The translations under genes were made by a program, and so were the position numbers. Under the pieces are notes generated by a model that saw only the letters and a list, made by a program, of their open reading frames with translations, was not told the origin of the DNA and did no database searches. Of a stretch of DNA of 64,000 bases, positions 25,184-34,189 are shown one piece after another; positions within the stretch are counted from its first letter, which is position 1, and every line of letters begins with the position of its first letter. The DNA is from Bacteroidota bacterium (GTDB taxonomy: Bacteria; Bacteroidota; Bacteroidia; Flavobacteriales; Weeksellaceae). The stretch spans positions 1-64,000 of the forward strand of contig JAEWIR010000044.1 of assembly GCA_023386965.1 (NCBI GenBank). The letters run 5' to 3'.

Positions 25184-26105
25184 CCAAGGCAACGATATCT
25201 GGCAGGGACGCTTTGATGGTGACGACGCCTTACAGCACAGGATTTGGCAACGGGTTTCGCTTCAGGAAGATTATGAAACTATTTCAACTAACGATTTCGT
25301 TTTGCATGGCTTCGCTGTAGACGAGGGGGTTCGCCGCAATAAAGGTAAGGTGGGAGCCGCGCATGCACCCGAGGTGATTAGAAGAAATATGGCCAATTTT
25401 CCCGTGGTAAAACCTGATTTTTCGTTAAAGGATTTTGGTGATGTTACGTGTGAATTTACTTTGGAAGCAGCTCAGGACGAATTAGCAGAAAAGACAGTTG
25501 CTGTTTTAGTGAAGGGTGCGCGTTCATTAGTACTGGGTGGAGGGCACGAGGTGACCTACGCACATTACTCAGGAATTAAGAGAGCTTTCCCAGGGAAAAA
25601 GATCGGGATTATTAACATCGATGCTCATTTTGATAACCGTGAGCCGGAGGCTGGGGTAGGCCCAAGCTCAGGTACAGGTTTCTGGCAGATTGCTCAGGAA
25701 GGTCCAATACATTCACTTCATATCGGGATACAGCGAAATTCCAATACACTGAAACTTTTTGATACCGCTCACCATTACGGAATGCAGTATATTACTGCAG
25801 ATGAAATTTTCTTTGAAAATCTGCCGGGTATTTATGAAAGGATTGATGATTTGGCAAACAGTGTAGATGTTCTTTATCTGACCATCTGCATGGATGTTTT
25901 TAATGCTGCAATAGCGCCGGGCGTTTCAGCTCTTGCTTACAACGGTATTTTTGCTGATGCTGCGTTCATGCATTTCTACAGACACCTACTTCAAAATGAA
26001 AAGCTCCTTGCGTTGGATGTCGCGGAAGTGAATCCGGGGCTTGATGCAGACCAGAGAACAGCCCGACTTGCAGCTTCGCTCGTAAATGAATGGCTGATGA
26101 GCTAA
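25176..26105 (+). CDS. hutG: Formimidoylglutamase
   Basis: 309 residues of the arginase/ureohydrolase fold. The metal-binding segments are G-G-G-H-E-V-T, N-I-D-A-H-F-D and M-D-V-F-N-A-A-I-A-P-G. The last one departs from the arginase S-x-D-x-D form in the way formimidoylglutamases do. It converts N-formimidoyl-glutamate to glutamate and formamide, directly after the HutI step. It overlaps hutI by 8 nt. Confidence 0.92.
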   Translation: MISQGNDIWQGRFDGDDALQHRIWQRVSLQEDYETISTNDFVLHGFAVDEGVRRNKGKVGAAHAPEVIRRNMANFPVVKPDFSLKDFGDVTCEFTLEAAQDELAEKTVAVLVKGARSLVLGGGHEVTYAHYSGIKRAFPGKKIGIINIDAHFDNREPEAGVGPSSGTGFWQIAQEGPIHSLHIGIQRNSNTLKLFDTAHHYGMQYITADEIFFENLPGIYERIDDLANSVDVLYLTICMDVFNAAIAPGVSALAYNGIFADAAFMHFYRHLLQNEKLLALDVAEVNPGLDADQRTARLAASLVNEWLMS

Positions 26106-26162
26106 GGCATCAGTTTTGAAGCATAAACACGGATGAACAATTGAGCTACCAAAACAAAAAAA

Positions 26163-27455
26163 ATGACAAAAGAAATACAGAATAAACTGAAAGCCGCCGA
26201 CAAGTCTTTTCAGGATTGGAAAACAGTTTCCTTCAGTGACCGGAAAAAGTTGTTAAAGAAACTTGCGAAACTTTTGGAAAGGGATTCGGAAGATTTAGCA
26301 AAAATAATCACTAAGGAAATGGGCAAACCTATTTCACAATCGGTTGCCGAAGTGGAAAAGTGTGCCCTCATGACGCGTTATTATGCAAATGCTGAAAATG
26401 TTCTGAAGCCGGAGAAAGTAGAGACCGAATTCCGCATCTCAGAAATCCATTATGCGCCGAAAGGTGTTATTCTTGGCGTGATGCCCTGGAATTTTCCCTT
26501 CTGGCAGGTGCTCCGGTTTGCCGTTCCTACCATCCTGGCGGGCAATACGGTCGTTGTTAAGCACGCGTCCATCTGTTTTGGCAGCGGTAACGCTATTGAA
26601 AAGCTTTTTCTGGAAGCAGGCTTTCCCAAAGCTGTTTTTCAGAATCTGGAAGTGGGTCATGAGGTGGTGAAGGAACTTTTGGAAAACAGTATTGTTAAAG
26701 CAGTAAGCCTTACAGGCAGTGAGGGTGCGGGTGCGGAAGTTGCTGCTACGGCCGGTAAGAACATTAAGAAATCACTGCTGGAGCTTGGCGGCTCGGATGC
26801 CTTTATAGTGCTGGACGATGCTGATTTGGAATCCGCGGCAGTCAGTGCCGCGAAGGCGAGGTTGGCCAATTGTGGTCAGGCCTGTAATGCCGGTAAGCGT
26901 TTCATCATCCAAAAAAAGATTGAAAAAGATTTTATGCCTCTCTTCATTAATGAGTACAGAAAGTATGTACCGGGAGATCCTATGAATCCTGAAACGGAAA
27001 TCGCAGGTATGGCGAGGCCGGATCTTGCTGATGAGCTGGAGAGACAATACACCACCGCTTTGGAGAACGGTGCAGAAATCATTCTGCCATTAGAGAGAAT
27101 TTCAGAGACGGCTTTCATGCCTGGTCTCATTAAGGTGAAGTCCGGTAATCCGGTACTGAAACAGGAACTTTTCGGACCACTGGGAATGGTGATGATTGCG
27201 AAGAATGATAAAGAGGCATTGGAGCTTGCCAATGATATTCCGTTCGGTCTTGCGAACTCGATATGGACCGCAGACCGAAAAAGGCAGAAGTTCTTCACAG
27301 ATCACCTGGAATCGGGTACCGTAAGCATTAACCGGGAAACCAGTTCTGATCCGAGGCTGCCTTTTGGTGGCGCCAAATCTTCTGGTTACGGTGTTGAACT
27401 TTCTTTGCTCGCACTGAAGGAGTTTGTAACTGTTAAAACGGTAGTAGGAGAGTAG
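26163..27455 (+). CDS. NAD(P)-dependent aldehyde dehydrogenase, succinate-semialdehyde type
   Basis: 430 residues. The cofactor/oxyanion motif P-W-N-F-P, general base E207 in L-E-L-G-G-S-D and catalytic C241 in G-Q-A-C-N-A-G-K-R have the canonical 34-residue spacing. The protein is shorter at the N-terminus than the ~480-residue GabD family, matching the compact Sad-like group. Oxidation of succinate semialdehyde is the likely reaction, but substrate range is not fixed by sequence. It starts 57 nt after hutG with no terminator between, so it may be co-transcribed with the hut genes. It converges on rplL. Confidence 0.9.
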   Translation: MTKEIQNKLKAADKSFQDWKTVSFSDRKKLLKKLAKLLERDSEDLAKIITKEMGKPISQSVAEVEKCALMTRYYANAENVLKPEKVETEFRISEIHYAPKGVILGVMPWNFPFWQVLRFAVPTILAGNTVVVKHASICFGSGNAIEKLFLEAGFPKAVFQNLEVGHEVVKELLENSIVKAVSLTGSEGAGAEVAATAGKNIKKSLLELGGSDAFIVLDDADLESAAVSAAKARLANCGQACNAGKRFIIQKKIEKDFMPLFINEYRKYVPGDPMNPETEIAGMARPDLADELERQYTTALENGAEIILPLERISETAFMPGLIKVKSGNPVLKQELFGPLGMVMIAKNDKEALELANDIPFGLANSIWTADRKRQKFFTDHLESGTVSINRETSSDPRLPFGGAKSSGYGVELSLLALKEFVTVKTVVGE

Positions 27456-27483
27456 CTGCCGGAAGCGTACATATAGAAACAGA

Positions 27484-27509
27484 GAAAGCGTCTTAAAAAA
27501 GACGCTTTC
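27484..27509. terminator. Bidirectional hairpin between the aldehyde dehydrogenase and rplL
   Basis: Perfect 11-bp stem (27484-27494 with 27499-27509), loop AAAA, between the converging stops. Flanks are A/T-rich on the right but there is no long T run. It is the likely end of the rplKAJL transcript as well. Confidence 0.8.
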
Positions 27510-27531
27510 CTATTTATTGTAAAGTGTTAAC

Positions 27532-27900
27532 TTACTTAAGTTCTACTTCAGCACCAGCTTCTTCCAGTTGCTTCTTAAGAGCTTCAGCTTCGTCTTTAGA
27601 AACTCCGGACTTGATAGCAGCAGGAGCACCGTCTACCATATCCTTAGCTTCTTTAAGACCAGCACCTGTAAGATCTTTTACCAATTTAACTACAGCAAGT
27701 TTGGAAGCACCGGCAGCTTTAAGGATAACGTCGAATTCCGTTTTCTCTTCAGCAGCTTCAGCACCACCACCTGCAGACATTACTACAGCAGCAGCAGCTG
27801 GCTCAATTCCGTACTCATCCTTAAGGATAGTAGCTAATTCATTTACGTCTTTTACAGTAAGGTTTACAAGCGTTTCCGCTAAGTTTTTTAAATCTGACAT
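27532..27900 (-). CDS. rplL: 50S ribosomal protein L7/L12
   Basis: 122 residues. An N-terminal dimerisation helix region is followed by an A/G-rich hinge (about 36-52), then the conserved C-terminal factor-binding domain ([16 protein letters not shown]). It forms the ribosomal stalk with L10 and recruits translation GTPases. It is the last gene of rplK-rplA-rplJ-rplL. Unusually, a terminator-like hairpin and a convergent gene follow, instead of rpoB. Confidence 0.98.
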   Translation of the reverse strand: MSDLKNLAETLVNLTVKDVNELATILKDEYGIEPAAAAVVMSAGGGAEAAEEKTEFDVILKAAGASKLAVVKLVKDLTGAGLKEAKDMVDGAPAAIKSGVSKDEAEALKKQLEEAGAEVELK

Positions 27901-27948
27901 TGTGATAATGTTTTAAATGTTGAACGATTATGTTGTTTTGAGTGTGTA

Positions 27949-28530
27949 TTATTCAGCAGCAGGAGCATCAGTTCCTTCTGCAGCTTCCGGAGCAGCAGCA
28001 GTTTCAGCGGCTGGAGCTTCGTCAGCAGGAGTTTCTTCAGCAGCATCAGCACCTTCAGCTTTGTTCTGTAATGCAGAAACAAGTCTTTGAATTGGTGACT
28101 GAAGCAATCCGATGATTTCTCCAAGCATTTCTTCTTTGGATTTGATGTTTGCCAGGGTTTCCAGGTTTTCATCACCTACATAAACAGTTTCCTGTACATA
28201 AGCAGACTTAAGGGCAGGAGTTGCATCCTTTTTTCTGAAATCCTTAATCAGCTTTGCAGGTGCGTTAGCTGTTTCGGCCACCATAAGAGCGGAGTTTCCT
28301 TTGAAAGTCTGAAACATTTCAGAGAAATCTACCTCCATTGATTCCATCGCTTTTTGTAGAAGTGTGTTTTTCACCACTTTTACGCTGATGTTGTTCTTAA
28401 ATGCCTGTCTTCTAAAATCTGACGACTTTGCAGCATTCAAGCCTTCAAGATCTGCCACATAAACCACTTTCGCGTCCTGCAGAAGGTCTTTTATTTCTTG
28501 TATTACTAATACTTTATCTTCTTTAGTCAT
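27949..28530 (-). CDS. rplJ: 50S ribosomal protein L10
   Basis: 193 residues. The N-terminal RNA-binding domain (V-V-Y-V-A-D-L-E-G-L-N, then the F-R-R-Q-A-F-K segment) is followed by the L12-docking helix. The last ~30 residues are an alanine/glutamate/proline-rich tail beyond the usual ~165-residue length, of a kind seen in other Bacteroidetes L10 proteins. It anchors L7/L12 at the ribosomal stalk base. It starts 13 nt after rplA and ends 48 nt before rplL. Confidence 0.97.
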   Translation of the reverse strand: MTKEDKVLVIQEIKDLLQDAKVVYVADLEGLNAAKSSDFRRQAFKNNISVKVVKNTLLQKAMESMEVDFSEMFQTFKGNSALMVAETANAPAKLIKDFRKKDATPALKSAYVQETVYVGDENLETLANIKSKEEMLGEIIGLLQSPIQRLVSALQNKAEGADAAEETPADEAPAAETAAAPEAAEGTDAPAAE

Positions 28531-28543
28531 TGTATTTCAGATT

Positions 28544-29236
28544 TTAGTTTACAGATTTAGTATCAATTGCGATCCCGGGGCTCATTGTGGAAGACATATA
28601 GATGCTTTTCACATAAACGCCTTTGGCTGCAGTTGGCTTAAGTTTGATAAGCGTCTGAAGCAGTTCAACCGCATTTTCCCTGATCTTAGCAGGCTCAAAA
28701 GATACTTTTCCGATGGCTGCATGTACGATACCGTACTTGTCTACCTTGAAATCAATCTTACCGGCTTTAACCTCTGCTACCGCTTTGGCAACGTCCATTG
28801 TTACAGTACCGGACTTAGGGTTTGGCATAAGACCTCTTGGTCCTAAAACTCTACCTAAGGGTCCCAGTTTACCCATAACAGACGGCATAGTTACAATAAC
28901 GTCAACATCTGTCCAGCCTTCTTTTATTTTCTGTAAATATTCGTCAAGACCTACATAATCTGCACCAGCTTCTTTAGCTTCAGCTTCTTTGTCCGGAGTT
29001 ACAAGCGCAAGAACTTTTACATCCTTACCGGTACCGTGTGGAAGGGATACTACACCTCTTACCATTTGGTTTGCTTTTCTTGGATCTACTCCTAAACGAA
29101 CAGCGATATCCACAGATGCATCAAATTTTGCAGTATTTACTTCCTTTACCAAAGCAGATGCTTCTTCCAGGTTGTAGATTTTGTTCTTTTCTACTTTGCT
29201 AAACGCTTCCTTTTGTTTTTTAGTCAATTTTGCCAT
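28544..29236 (-). CDS. rplA: 50S ribosomal protein L1
   Basis: 230 residues with the signature [14 protein letters not shown] and G-T-V-T. It forms the L1 stalk of the large subunit, and in many bacteria it also represses its own operon by binding the leader mRNA. Located 12 nt after rplK. Confidence 0.98.
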   Translation of the reverse strand: MAKLTKKQKEAFSKVEKNKIYNLEEASALVKEVNTAKFDASVDIAVRLGVDPRKANQMVRGVVSLPHGTGKDVKVLALVTPDKEAEAKEAGADYVGLDEYLQKIKEGWTDVDVIVTMPSVMGKLGPLGRVLGPRGLMPNPKSGTVTMDVAKAVAEVKAGKIDFKVDKYGIVHAAIGKVSFEPAKIRENAVELLQTLIKLKPTAAKGVYVKSIYMSSTMSPGIAIDTKSVN

Positions 29237-29248
29237 TTTCAGTAAGTA

Positions 29249-29692
29249 TTAAGCGTTTGTTGGTTTCTGTCCTGTTACTCTTAAGCCCATAGACCTAGCT
29301 GTACCCGCTACCATAGTGATTGCGGAATCCATAGTGAAACAGTTTAGATCCGACATTTTATCTTCGGCGATTTTCTGTACCTGAGCCCATGTTACGGAAC
29401 CAACCTTGTTACGGTTAGGCTCTCCGGATCCGGACTTCACCTTTGCTGCGTCCATTAGCTGGATTGCTGCAGGAGGGGTTTTAATTACGAATTCAAAAGA
29501 TTTATCTTCGAATACTGTAATTACTACAGGCAGTACCTGTCCCGGCTTATCCTGAGTTCTACCGTTGAACTGCTTACAAAACTCCATGATGTTCACACCT
29601 GCAGAACCCAAAGCTGGACCTACTGGTGGGGACGGGTTAGCTGCGCCACCCTTCACCTGAAGCTTTACCATTTTAAAGACTTTTTTAGCCAT
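29249..29692 (-). CDS. rplK: 50S ribosomal protein L11
   Basis: 147 residues with the N-terminal [10 protein letters not shown] loop and the C-terminal rRNA-binding domain (G-T-A-R-S-M-G-L). It binds the GTPase-associated centre of 23S rRNA. First gene of the rplKAJL operon, with its own promoter at 29789-29818 and a ~90-nt leader in which an autoregulatory L1 site could lie. Confidence 0.98.
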   Translation of the reverse strand: MAKKVFKMVKLQVKGGAANPSPPVGPALGSAGVNIMEFCKQFNGRTQDKPGQVLPVVITVFEDKSFEFVIKTPPAAIQLMDAAKVKSGSGEPNRNKVGSVTWAQVQKIAEDKMSDLNCFTMDSAITMVAGTARSMGLRVTGQKPTNA

Positions 29693-29788
29693 TTTTTGTT
29701 TTTAAAAAAATTAGTAATTTATGAATGTGGAAGCATTTATAAATCTGCAAAGCAACTGTCTCACAAAACTACTTTGCATTTCGGACTG

Positions 29789-29818
29789 CAAAATTAAGAA
29801 TTATTTTTGATATCACAA
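29789..29818 (-). promoter_or_regulatory. Promoter of the rplKAJL operon
   Basis: On the minus strand TTG (complement of 29816-29818), a 19-nt spacer and TAATTTTG (complement of 29789-29796) match the Bacteroidetes consensus fully. It shows the ribosomal genes are transcribed independently of secE-nusG and of the gene in between. Confidence 0.78.
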
Positions 29819-29917
29819 GCGTAAGCTATTGATTTTAAGAAAGAATTTCTTATCCCTGGATTCCGTACCACATAGGCATACATTTCAGCCGACGTTCCGT
29901 TCCTCTGAAAGTTTTCC

Positions 29918-31096
29918 TTAGAAAATATTGTATTTTAACGAAAGTCCCATATCCGATGTTTTTATGTCGGTAAAGTAGCTTGTAGAACTGGAACGGTAGG
30001 GTGCATACACCAATTCACCCATTAGTCGTTTATAGCGGTAACCTACGCCAAATAAAAATGATGTTGCGGATCCTGATTTCAACTCGCGTTCCTGCGAATT
30101 TACGCTTAGGGTTCCTTCAAGGTCTGTTTTAATCTGGTAAGCCAGTGATACAAAAAGTGAGCTGGAATTATTAAAGTAATTATAATAACGGAAACCTACA
30201 GGAATCTCCAGTGTGGAAGTGGAAAGTTGGATGGTTTGCGTGTGTGGTGAAACATCGTATACCCTCACATATTCGTTTTTATACTGATAGTATTTCGGTG
30301 CTGCGATTATGGAAAAGGACTGTTTGTTGAAGGGCAGGAAATACTCCAGTTCGATTCCGAACTTCGGAACCAGTTGGGATTCCATATTTATATTATCCAG
30401 GTAGTAGATTGGGCTGTTAAATGAGGTTTTTAACATATGCGCTTCCACTACAACGTTGACGGCAAATTTGGATTTTCTCGTCCCGGAAGATTCCACTTTC
30501 TTGCAGTCATTGTTGTATGTATCAAAAAGTTGCTGCAGGGATGTTGTGCTGTATTGCGCATTGTTGTAATTGGTCGCTGAGCAATTCAGTAAACGGGCAA
30601 GTTGCTCACGGTAGGTATTTACAGTCTGCAGATCATTCTTATCATTGTAATATCTGCGGTACAGCAACTGTTTCGGTTGTTCACCGGGTGCAGCATAGAA
30701 ATATTTCGGCGTACCTTTATAGTAAGAATATAAGTTTAGTTTTCCCTCCGACAACTGTTTCAGAAAAACGGTCTGTTTCTGGAAACTGAAGTCGGGATTT
30801 TGATCAATTTTGCCAAGGTCTTTTTCGTAGTTACTGATGTCCACTGTAAATCTGCGGAATACGGTGCCATCCTGAAAGCCAAACTCCTGAACCTCGTTCA
30901 GGCCTAGGCTGTATTCTTTTGTTGCCTCCGAATCTTTAACTTGAATGGTGACAGGATTCTCCAGCCAGTCGCCGTTACGGATTAATACATCTTTTTTGTT
31001 GCCTGTTTGGTCGATCAGGTAGGCGTTTTCAAATTTGATTTGCGCAACGGCAAACTGTGTCACTGCCAGTAAACAGAAGAAATAGATTTTTTTCAT
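29918..31096 (-). CDS. Outer-membrane beta-barrel-like protein of unknown function
   Basis: 392 residues from the ATG at 31096 (a TTG one codon earlier is less likely). Signal peptide 1-18 ending V-A-Q. Residues ~20-190 are a soluble region with a cysteine pair. Residues ~200-392 alternate aromatic and polar residues in strands, end with L-K-Y-N-I-F and look like an outer-membrane barrel. Homologues in this group are, from memory, sometimes misnamed tRNA modification GTPase; nothing here resembles a GTPase. It lies between nusG and rplK, bounded by a terminator upstream and the rplK promoter downstream, so it is probably an independent unit. Confidence 0.8.
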   Translation of the reverse strand: MKKIYFFCLLAVTQFAVAQIKFENAYLIDQTGNKKDVLIRNGDWLENPVTIQVKDSEATKEYSLGLNEVQEFGFQDGTVFRRFTVDISNYEKDLGKIDQNPDFSFQKQTVFLKQLSEGKLNLYSYYKGTPKYFYAAPGEQPKQLLYRRYYNDKNDLQTVNTYREQLARLLNCSATNYNNAQYSTTSLQQLFDTYNNDCKKVESSGTRKSKFAVNVVVEAHMLKTSFNSPIYYLDNINMESQLVPKFGIELEYFLPFNKQSFSIIAAPKYYQYKNEYVRVYDVSPHTQTIQLSTSTLEIPVGFRYYNYFNNSSSLFVSLAYQIKTDLEGTLSVNSQERELKSGSATSFLFGVGYRYKRLMGELVYAPYRSSSTSYFTDIKTSDMGLSLKYNIF

Positions 31097-31117
31097 CAAT
31101 TATTTATTTTGTTAAAT

Positions 31118-31146
31118 ATAAAAAAAACCGCTCTGTATGAACGGTT
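31118..31146 (-). terminator. Terminator after nusG
   Basis: Short AACCG/CGGTT stem (31126-31130 with 31142-31146) followed on the minus strand by a T run (complement of 31118-31127), 25 nt past the nusG stop. Confidence 0.65.
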
Positions 31147-31170
31147 CTGTGTTTTTTTTAAGGTAATGTC

Positions 31171-31713
31171 TTACACCTTCTCTACCTGCAGGAAACTTAA
31201 TTCCATTGGAGTTTTACGGCCGAAGATAAGGACAGAGACCTCAAGTTTCTTTTTATCTTCCAGAATTTTTTCAACGGTACCGTTGAATCCGTTGAACGGT
31301 CCTTCAATGATTTTGATATTCTCGCCAACTACATATGGGATTTCCAGTTCGGTAGCGAATTCAGAAAGTTCGTCCATACGTCCAAGCATTCTGTTCACCT
31401 CAGATTTCCTCATCGGCACAGGATCTCCACCTTTGGTAAGGCTCAGGAAGGAGATAACACCTGGGATATTCTTGATGATGTGCGGGATTTCTCCGATTAA
31501 GTTGGCCTCCACCATCAGATAGCCCGGATAGTAAGGTCTTTCTTTAGGAACTTTTTTACCGTTTCTCATCACGATAACTTTTTCCATAGGAATAACTACC
31601 TGAGTAACGTACTGTTCGAAGCCATGATGCTTCATTTCGTTCTCGATATAGTTTTTTACCTTATTTTCCTGACCGCTGATTGACTTCAGCACGTACCATT
31701 TCAAATCACTCAT
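31171..31713 (-). CDS. nusG: Transcription termination/antitermination protein NusG
   Basis: 180 residues. The NGN domain starts W-Y-V-L-K-S-I-S-G-Q-E and contains the Y-Y-P-G-Y-L segment. The C-terminal KOW motif reads G-P-F-N-G-F-N-G. It couples RNA polymerase to ribosomes or Rho. Located 19 nt after secE, the conserved pair. Confidence 0.97.
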   Translation of the reverse strand: MSDLKWYVLKSISGQENKVKNYIENEMKHHGFEQYVTQVVIPMEKVIVMRNGKKVPKERPYYPGYLMVEANLIGEIPHIIKNIPGVISFLSLTKGGDPVPMRKSEVNRMLGRMDELSEFATELEIPYVVGENIKIIEGPFNGFNGTVEKILEDKKKLEVSVLIFGRKTPMELSFLQVEKV

Positions 31714-31732
31714 TTCCCGGGGAAATTATTTT

Positions 31733-31936
31733 TTAGATGAAAAGACCTGAAAGCAAGTCAATAATGTTTTGGATGGCTTTAGAAAAAAGCTCATCTACTC
31801 CGAATACAAAAACTGCAAGTATTACGGTAGCAACTGTGATCACAATTGTAGAAGACTGAAGCTCCGGCCATTTTGGCCATTCCACTTTATCTTTAAACTC
31901 GTGATAAGAACCTTTAATAAAATTGGCTACGCTCAT
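31733..31936 (-). CDS. secE: Preprotein translocase subunit SecE
   Basis: 67 residues, the short single-spanning form. An amphipathic N-terminal helix with K-V-E-W-P-K-W-P is followed by one transmembrane segment (about 32-55). It clamps SecY in the SecYEG channel. It begins 13 nt after tRNA-Trp and precedes nusG. Confidence 0.95.
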   Translation of the reverse strand: MSVANFIKGSYHEFKDKVEWPKWPELQSSTIVITVATVILAVFVFGVDELFSKAIQNIIDLLSGLFI

Positions 31937-31949
31937 TTCTATAATTTAG

Positions 31950-32020
31950 CACGGGCACAAGGATTCGAACCCTGATCAACGGTTTTGGAGACCGGTATCC
32001 TACCATTGGACGATGCCCGT
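31950..32020 (-). tRNA. tRNA-Trp (CCA)
   Basis: Acceptor arms (complements of 32014-32020 and 31951-31957) pair over 7 bp, the T-arm contains G-G-T-T-C-G-A-A-T-C, and the anticodon loop carries CCA. It lies between tuf and secE, the standard bacterial position. Confidence 0.95.
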
Positions 32021-32028
32021 AGATTAAA

Positions 32029-32056
32029 AAGTTCCGCAAGTTTCCTTGCGGAACTT
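32029..32056 (-). terminator. Hairpin after tuf
   Basis: Perfect 12-bp stem (32029-32040 with 32045-32056), loop TTTC, between the tuf stop and tRNA-Trp. On the minus strand it is followed by TTTAATC, a weak T run, so it may attenuate instead of stopping read-through into tRNA-Trp, secE and nusG. Confidence 0.7.
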
Positions 32057-32072
32057 TATGATTAGTGGATGA

Positions 32073-33260
32073 TTAATCCAGGATTTCAGTTACCTGACCT
32101 GCACCAACTGTTCTACCACCTTCTCTGATCGCAAATCTAAGACCTACGTTAAGAGCGATTGGCTGAAGCAATTCTACAGTAATAGTGATGTTATCACCAG
32201 GCATTACCATTTCTACACCTTCTGGCAAGAAGATCTCACCTGTAACGTCAGTAGTTCTTACGTAGAACTGTGGACGGTATTTGTTGTGGAATGGAGTGTG
32301 ACGTCCACCTTCTTCTTTTGAAAGGATATAAACCTCTGCTTTGAATTTTTTGTGTGGCTTAACAGAACCTGCTTTAGCGATTACCATACCTCTTCTGATA
32401 TCGGTTTTTTCAATACCTCTAAGAAGGATACCTACGTTATCACCAGCTTCACCTCTGTCCAGGATCTTACGGAACATCTCCACACCTGTTACAGTAGAAG
32501 TAAGTTTCTCGTCACCCATACCTACGATATCTACACCGTCACCAGTGTTAATGATACCGGACTCAATTCTACCGGTTGCTACAGTACCTCTACCAGTAAT
32601 AGAGAATACGTCTTCAATCGGCATAAGGAATGGCTTATCCTGATCTCTTACAGGAAGTTCGATCCAAGTATCAACAGCTGCCATCAGTTCTTCTACAGTT
32701 GCAACCCATTTTGGCTCACCGTTAAGTGCACCAAGAGCAGAACCCTGGATTACCGGAGAGTTATCTCCGTCATATTCGTAAGAAGAAAGAAGGTCTCTTA
32801 GTTCAAGTTCAACAAGTTCAAGAAGCTCAGCATCATCAACCATGTCCACTTTGTTCATGAAAACAACAACTCTAGGTACGTTTACCTGACGGCAAAGAAG
32901 GATGTGTTCTCTTGTTTGTGGCATTGGTCCGTCTGTAGCAGCACAAACCAGGATAGCACCGTCCATCTGGGCAGCACCGGTTACCATGTTCTTTACATAA
33001 TCGGCGTGACCTGGGCAGTCTACGTGAGCGTAGTGTCTGTTCTCAGTTTCATACTCGATGTGAGCAGTGTTGATTGTAATACCTCTTTCTTTTTCTTCCG
33101 GAGCGGAGTCAATAGAAGAGAAGTCTCTAGCTTCACCGTATCCTTTATCGGATAATACTTTAGAAATTGCTGCAGTTAAAGTAGTCTTACCATGGTCAAC
33201 GTGACCGATGGTACCAATGTTTAAGTGCGGTTTGTTACGATTAAACGTTTCCTTTGCCAT
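32073..33260 (-). CDS. tuf: Elongation factor Tu
   Basis: 395 residues. G1 motif G-H-V-D-H-G-K-T, switch region R-G-I-T-I-N-T, G3 D-C-P-G-H-A-D-Y, G4 N-K-V-D, followed by beta-barrel domains 2 and 3. It delivers aminoacyl-tRNA to the ribosome as the GTP complex. It lies downstream of the Thr-Tyr-Gly-Thr tRNA cluster, with its own promoter. Confidence 0.99.
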   Translation of the reverse strand: MAKETFNRNKPHLNIGTIGHVDHGKTTLTAAISKVLSDKGYGEARDFSSIDSAPEEKERGITINTAHIEYETENRHYAHVDCPGHADYVKNMVTGAAQMDGAILVCAATDGPMPQTREHILLCRQVNVPRVVVFMNKVDMVDDAELLELVELELRDLLSSYEYDGDNSPVIQGSALGALNGEPKWVATVEELMAAVDTWIELPVRDQDKPFLMPIEDVFSITGRGTVATGRIESGIINTGDGVDIVGMGDEKLTSTVTGVEMFRKILDRGEAGDNVGILLRGIEKTDIRRGMVIAKAGSVKPHKKFKAEVYILSKEEGGRHTPFHNKYRPQFYVRTTDVTGEIFLPEGVEMVMPGDNITITVELLQPIALNVGLRFAIREGGRTVGAGQVTEILD

Positions 33261-33302
33261 GATTTAAATATTTATTTAATTACTTTTTAAAATTTCAGTG
33301 CG

Positions 33303-33329
33303 CAAATATAGTGATTTTTTGAAAATCAA
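33303..33329 (-). promoter_or_regulatory. Promoter of tuf
   Basis: TATATTTG on the minus strand (complement of 33303-33310) matches the -7 consensus exactly. A TTTTG with its TTG at the complement of 33327-33329 lies 16 nt upstream, slightly closer than usual. The rest of the 323-nt gap between tuf and tRNA-Thr is AT-rich with no gene. Confidence 0.65.
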
Positions 33330-33540
33330 AACCTTTTTGCATTAAAAAAAGTTTTAACATTCAAATCCAGGCATTTGCCACGTGGGGACTTTAAATTCTA
33401 GGACTGCAAATTTATATAAAATTTTCCGGTTTTAGAAAATATGCAGGTAAAATAATATGGTAACCGCTTTGCTATGGCAGCACAATGTTCTGTGCTTCCT
33501 TTACAAACGTGCTTTCACTTTTAATATTGATGTTTTTCTG

Positions 33541-33573
33541 CATAAAAAAAAATCTCCCATATCTGAGAGATTT
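33541..33573 (-). terminator. Terminator of the tRNA cluster
   Basis: AAATCTC pairs with GAGATTT (33550-33556 with 33567-33573), followed on the minus strand by a run of nine T (complement of 33544-33552). It lies 11 nt past the 3' end of tRNA-Thr(GGT) and separates the tRNA cluster from tuf. Confidence 0.8.
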
Positions 33574-33583
33574 ACTTTTATAG

Positions 33584-33655
33584 AGCCAACGATGAGATTT
33601 GAACTCACGACCTCTTCCTTACCAAGGAAACGCTCTACCCCTGAGCTACGTCGGC
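33584..33655 (-). tRNA. tRNA-Thr (GGT)
   Basis: 72 nt; 7-bp acceptor (complements of 33649-33655 and 33585-33591, one G-T pair), D-arm A-G-C-T-C-A-G-G-G-G, anticodon loop with GGT, T-arm G-A-G-T-T-C-A-A-A-T-C. Last gene of the four-tRNA cluster. CCA is not encoded. Confidence 0.95.
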
Positions 33656-33757
33656 AATTAGTTTTTCCTTGCCAGGGAAACATCTTGTCTTCACACGATA
33701 CTGCATTGGCAACTGTTTAAAAAAAAATCACAAGCCTGGGTTGGTTGTGATCTTTAG

Positions 33758-33830
33758 AGCGGAAGACGAGGGTCGAACTCGCGACATTCAGCTTGGAAGG
33801 CTGACGCTCTACCAACTGAGCTACTTCCGC
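33758..33830 (-). tRNA. tRNA-Gly (TCC)
   Basis: 73 nt; perfect acceptor GCGGAAG/CTTCCGC, anticodon loop CTTCCAA giving TCC, T-arm with G-A-G-T-T-C-G-A. Third in the cluster. CCA not encoded. Confidence 0.95.
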
Positions 33831-33914
33831 ATTTGTGTTTAACAAATGATGTTGGTAAACGGTTTGCAAATTTAAGGTTTAAATTTAAAACTGCAAGATA
33901 TTTTTTATAAAATG

Positions 33915-33997
33915 TGGGGAGAGCAGGATTCGAACCTGCGAAGTCGTAAGACAGCAGAGTTACAGTCTGATCCATTTGGCCACTCTGGAATCTCCCC
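33915..33997 (-). tRNA. tRNA-Tyr (GTA)
   Basis: 83 nt, class II with a long variable arm; acceptor GGGGAGA/TCTCCCC, anticodon loop CTGTAAC giving GTA, T-arm with G-G-T-T-C-G-A-A-T-C. Second in the cluster. Confidence 0.95.
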
Positions 33998-34015
33998 AAT
34001 TTTACAAAAATACTG

Positions 34016-34089
34016 AGCCTCCTGAGGGATTCGAACCCACGACCCCGAGATTACAAATCACGTGCTCTGGCCAACTGAGCTAAGGAGGC
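34016..34089 (-). tRNA. tRNA-Thr (TGT)
   Basis: 74 nt; acceptor GCCTCCT/AGGAGGC, anticodon loop TTTGTAA giving TGT, T-arm with G-G-G-T-T-C-G-A-A-T-C. First gene of the Thr-Tyr-Gly-Thr cluster. Confidence 0.95.
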
Positions 34090-34129
34090 AAATAGATTTC
34101 AAAAGAACGCTGATCTCTTTTTGCGAGTG

Positions 34130-34161
34130 CAAATATAAGGTAGTTTTTTTGAAACCTACAA
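34130..34161 (-). promoter_or_regulatory. Promoter of the Thr-Tyr-Gly-Thr tRNA cluster
   Basis: TTG (complement of 34159-34161), 21-nt spacer and TATATTTG (complement of 34130-34137): a full consensus match, ending 40 nt before the tRNA. Confidence 0.78.
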
Positions 34162-34189
34162 GTAAATGTTTAAAAAGTTTTAATAAAAT

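Noticed and set aside
32029..32056. Strong terminator isolating tuf from tRNA-Trp-secE-nusG
   Set aside because: The stem is perfect but the T run is short on the minus strand and no separate promoter was found before tRNA-Trp, so read-through is likely; kept only as a hairpin with moderate confidence.
33457..33720. 87-codon plus-strand frame
   Set aside because: It is the complement of tRNA-Thr and the tRNA-cluster terminator.
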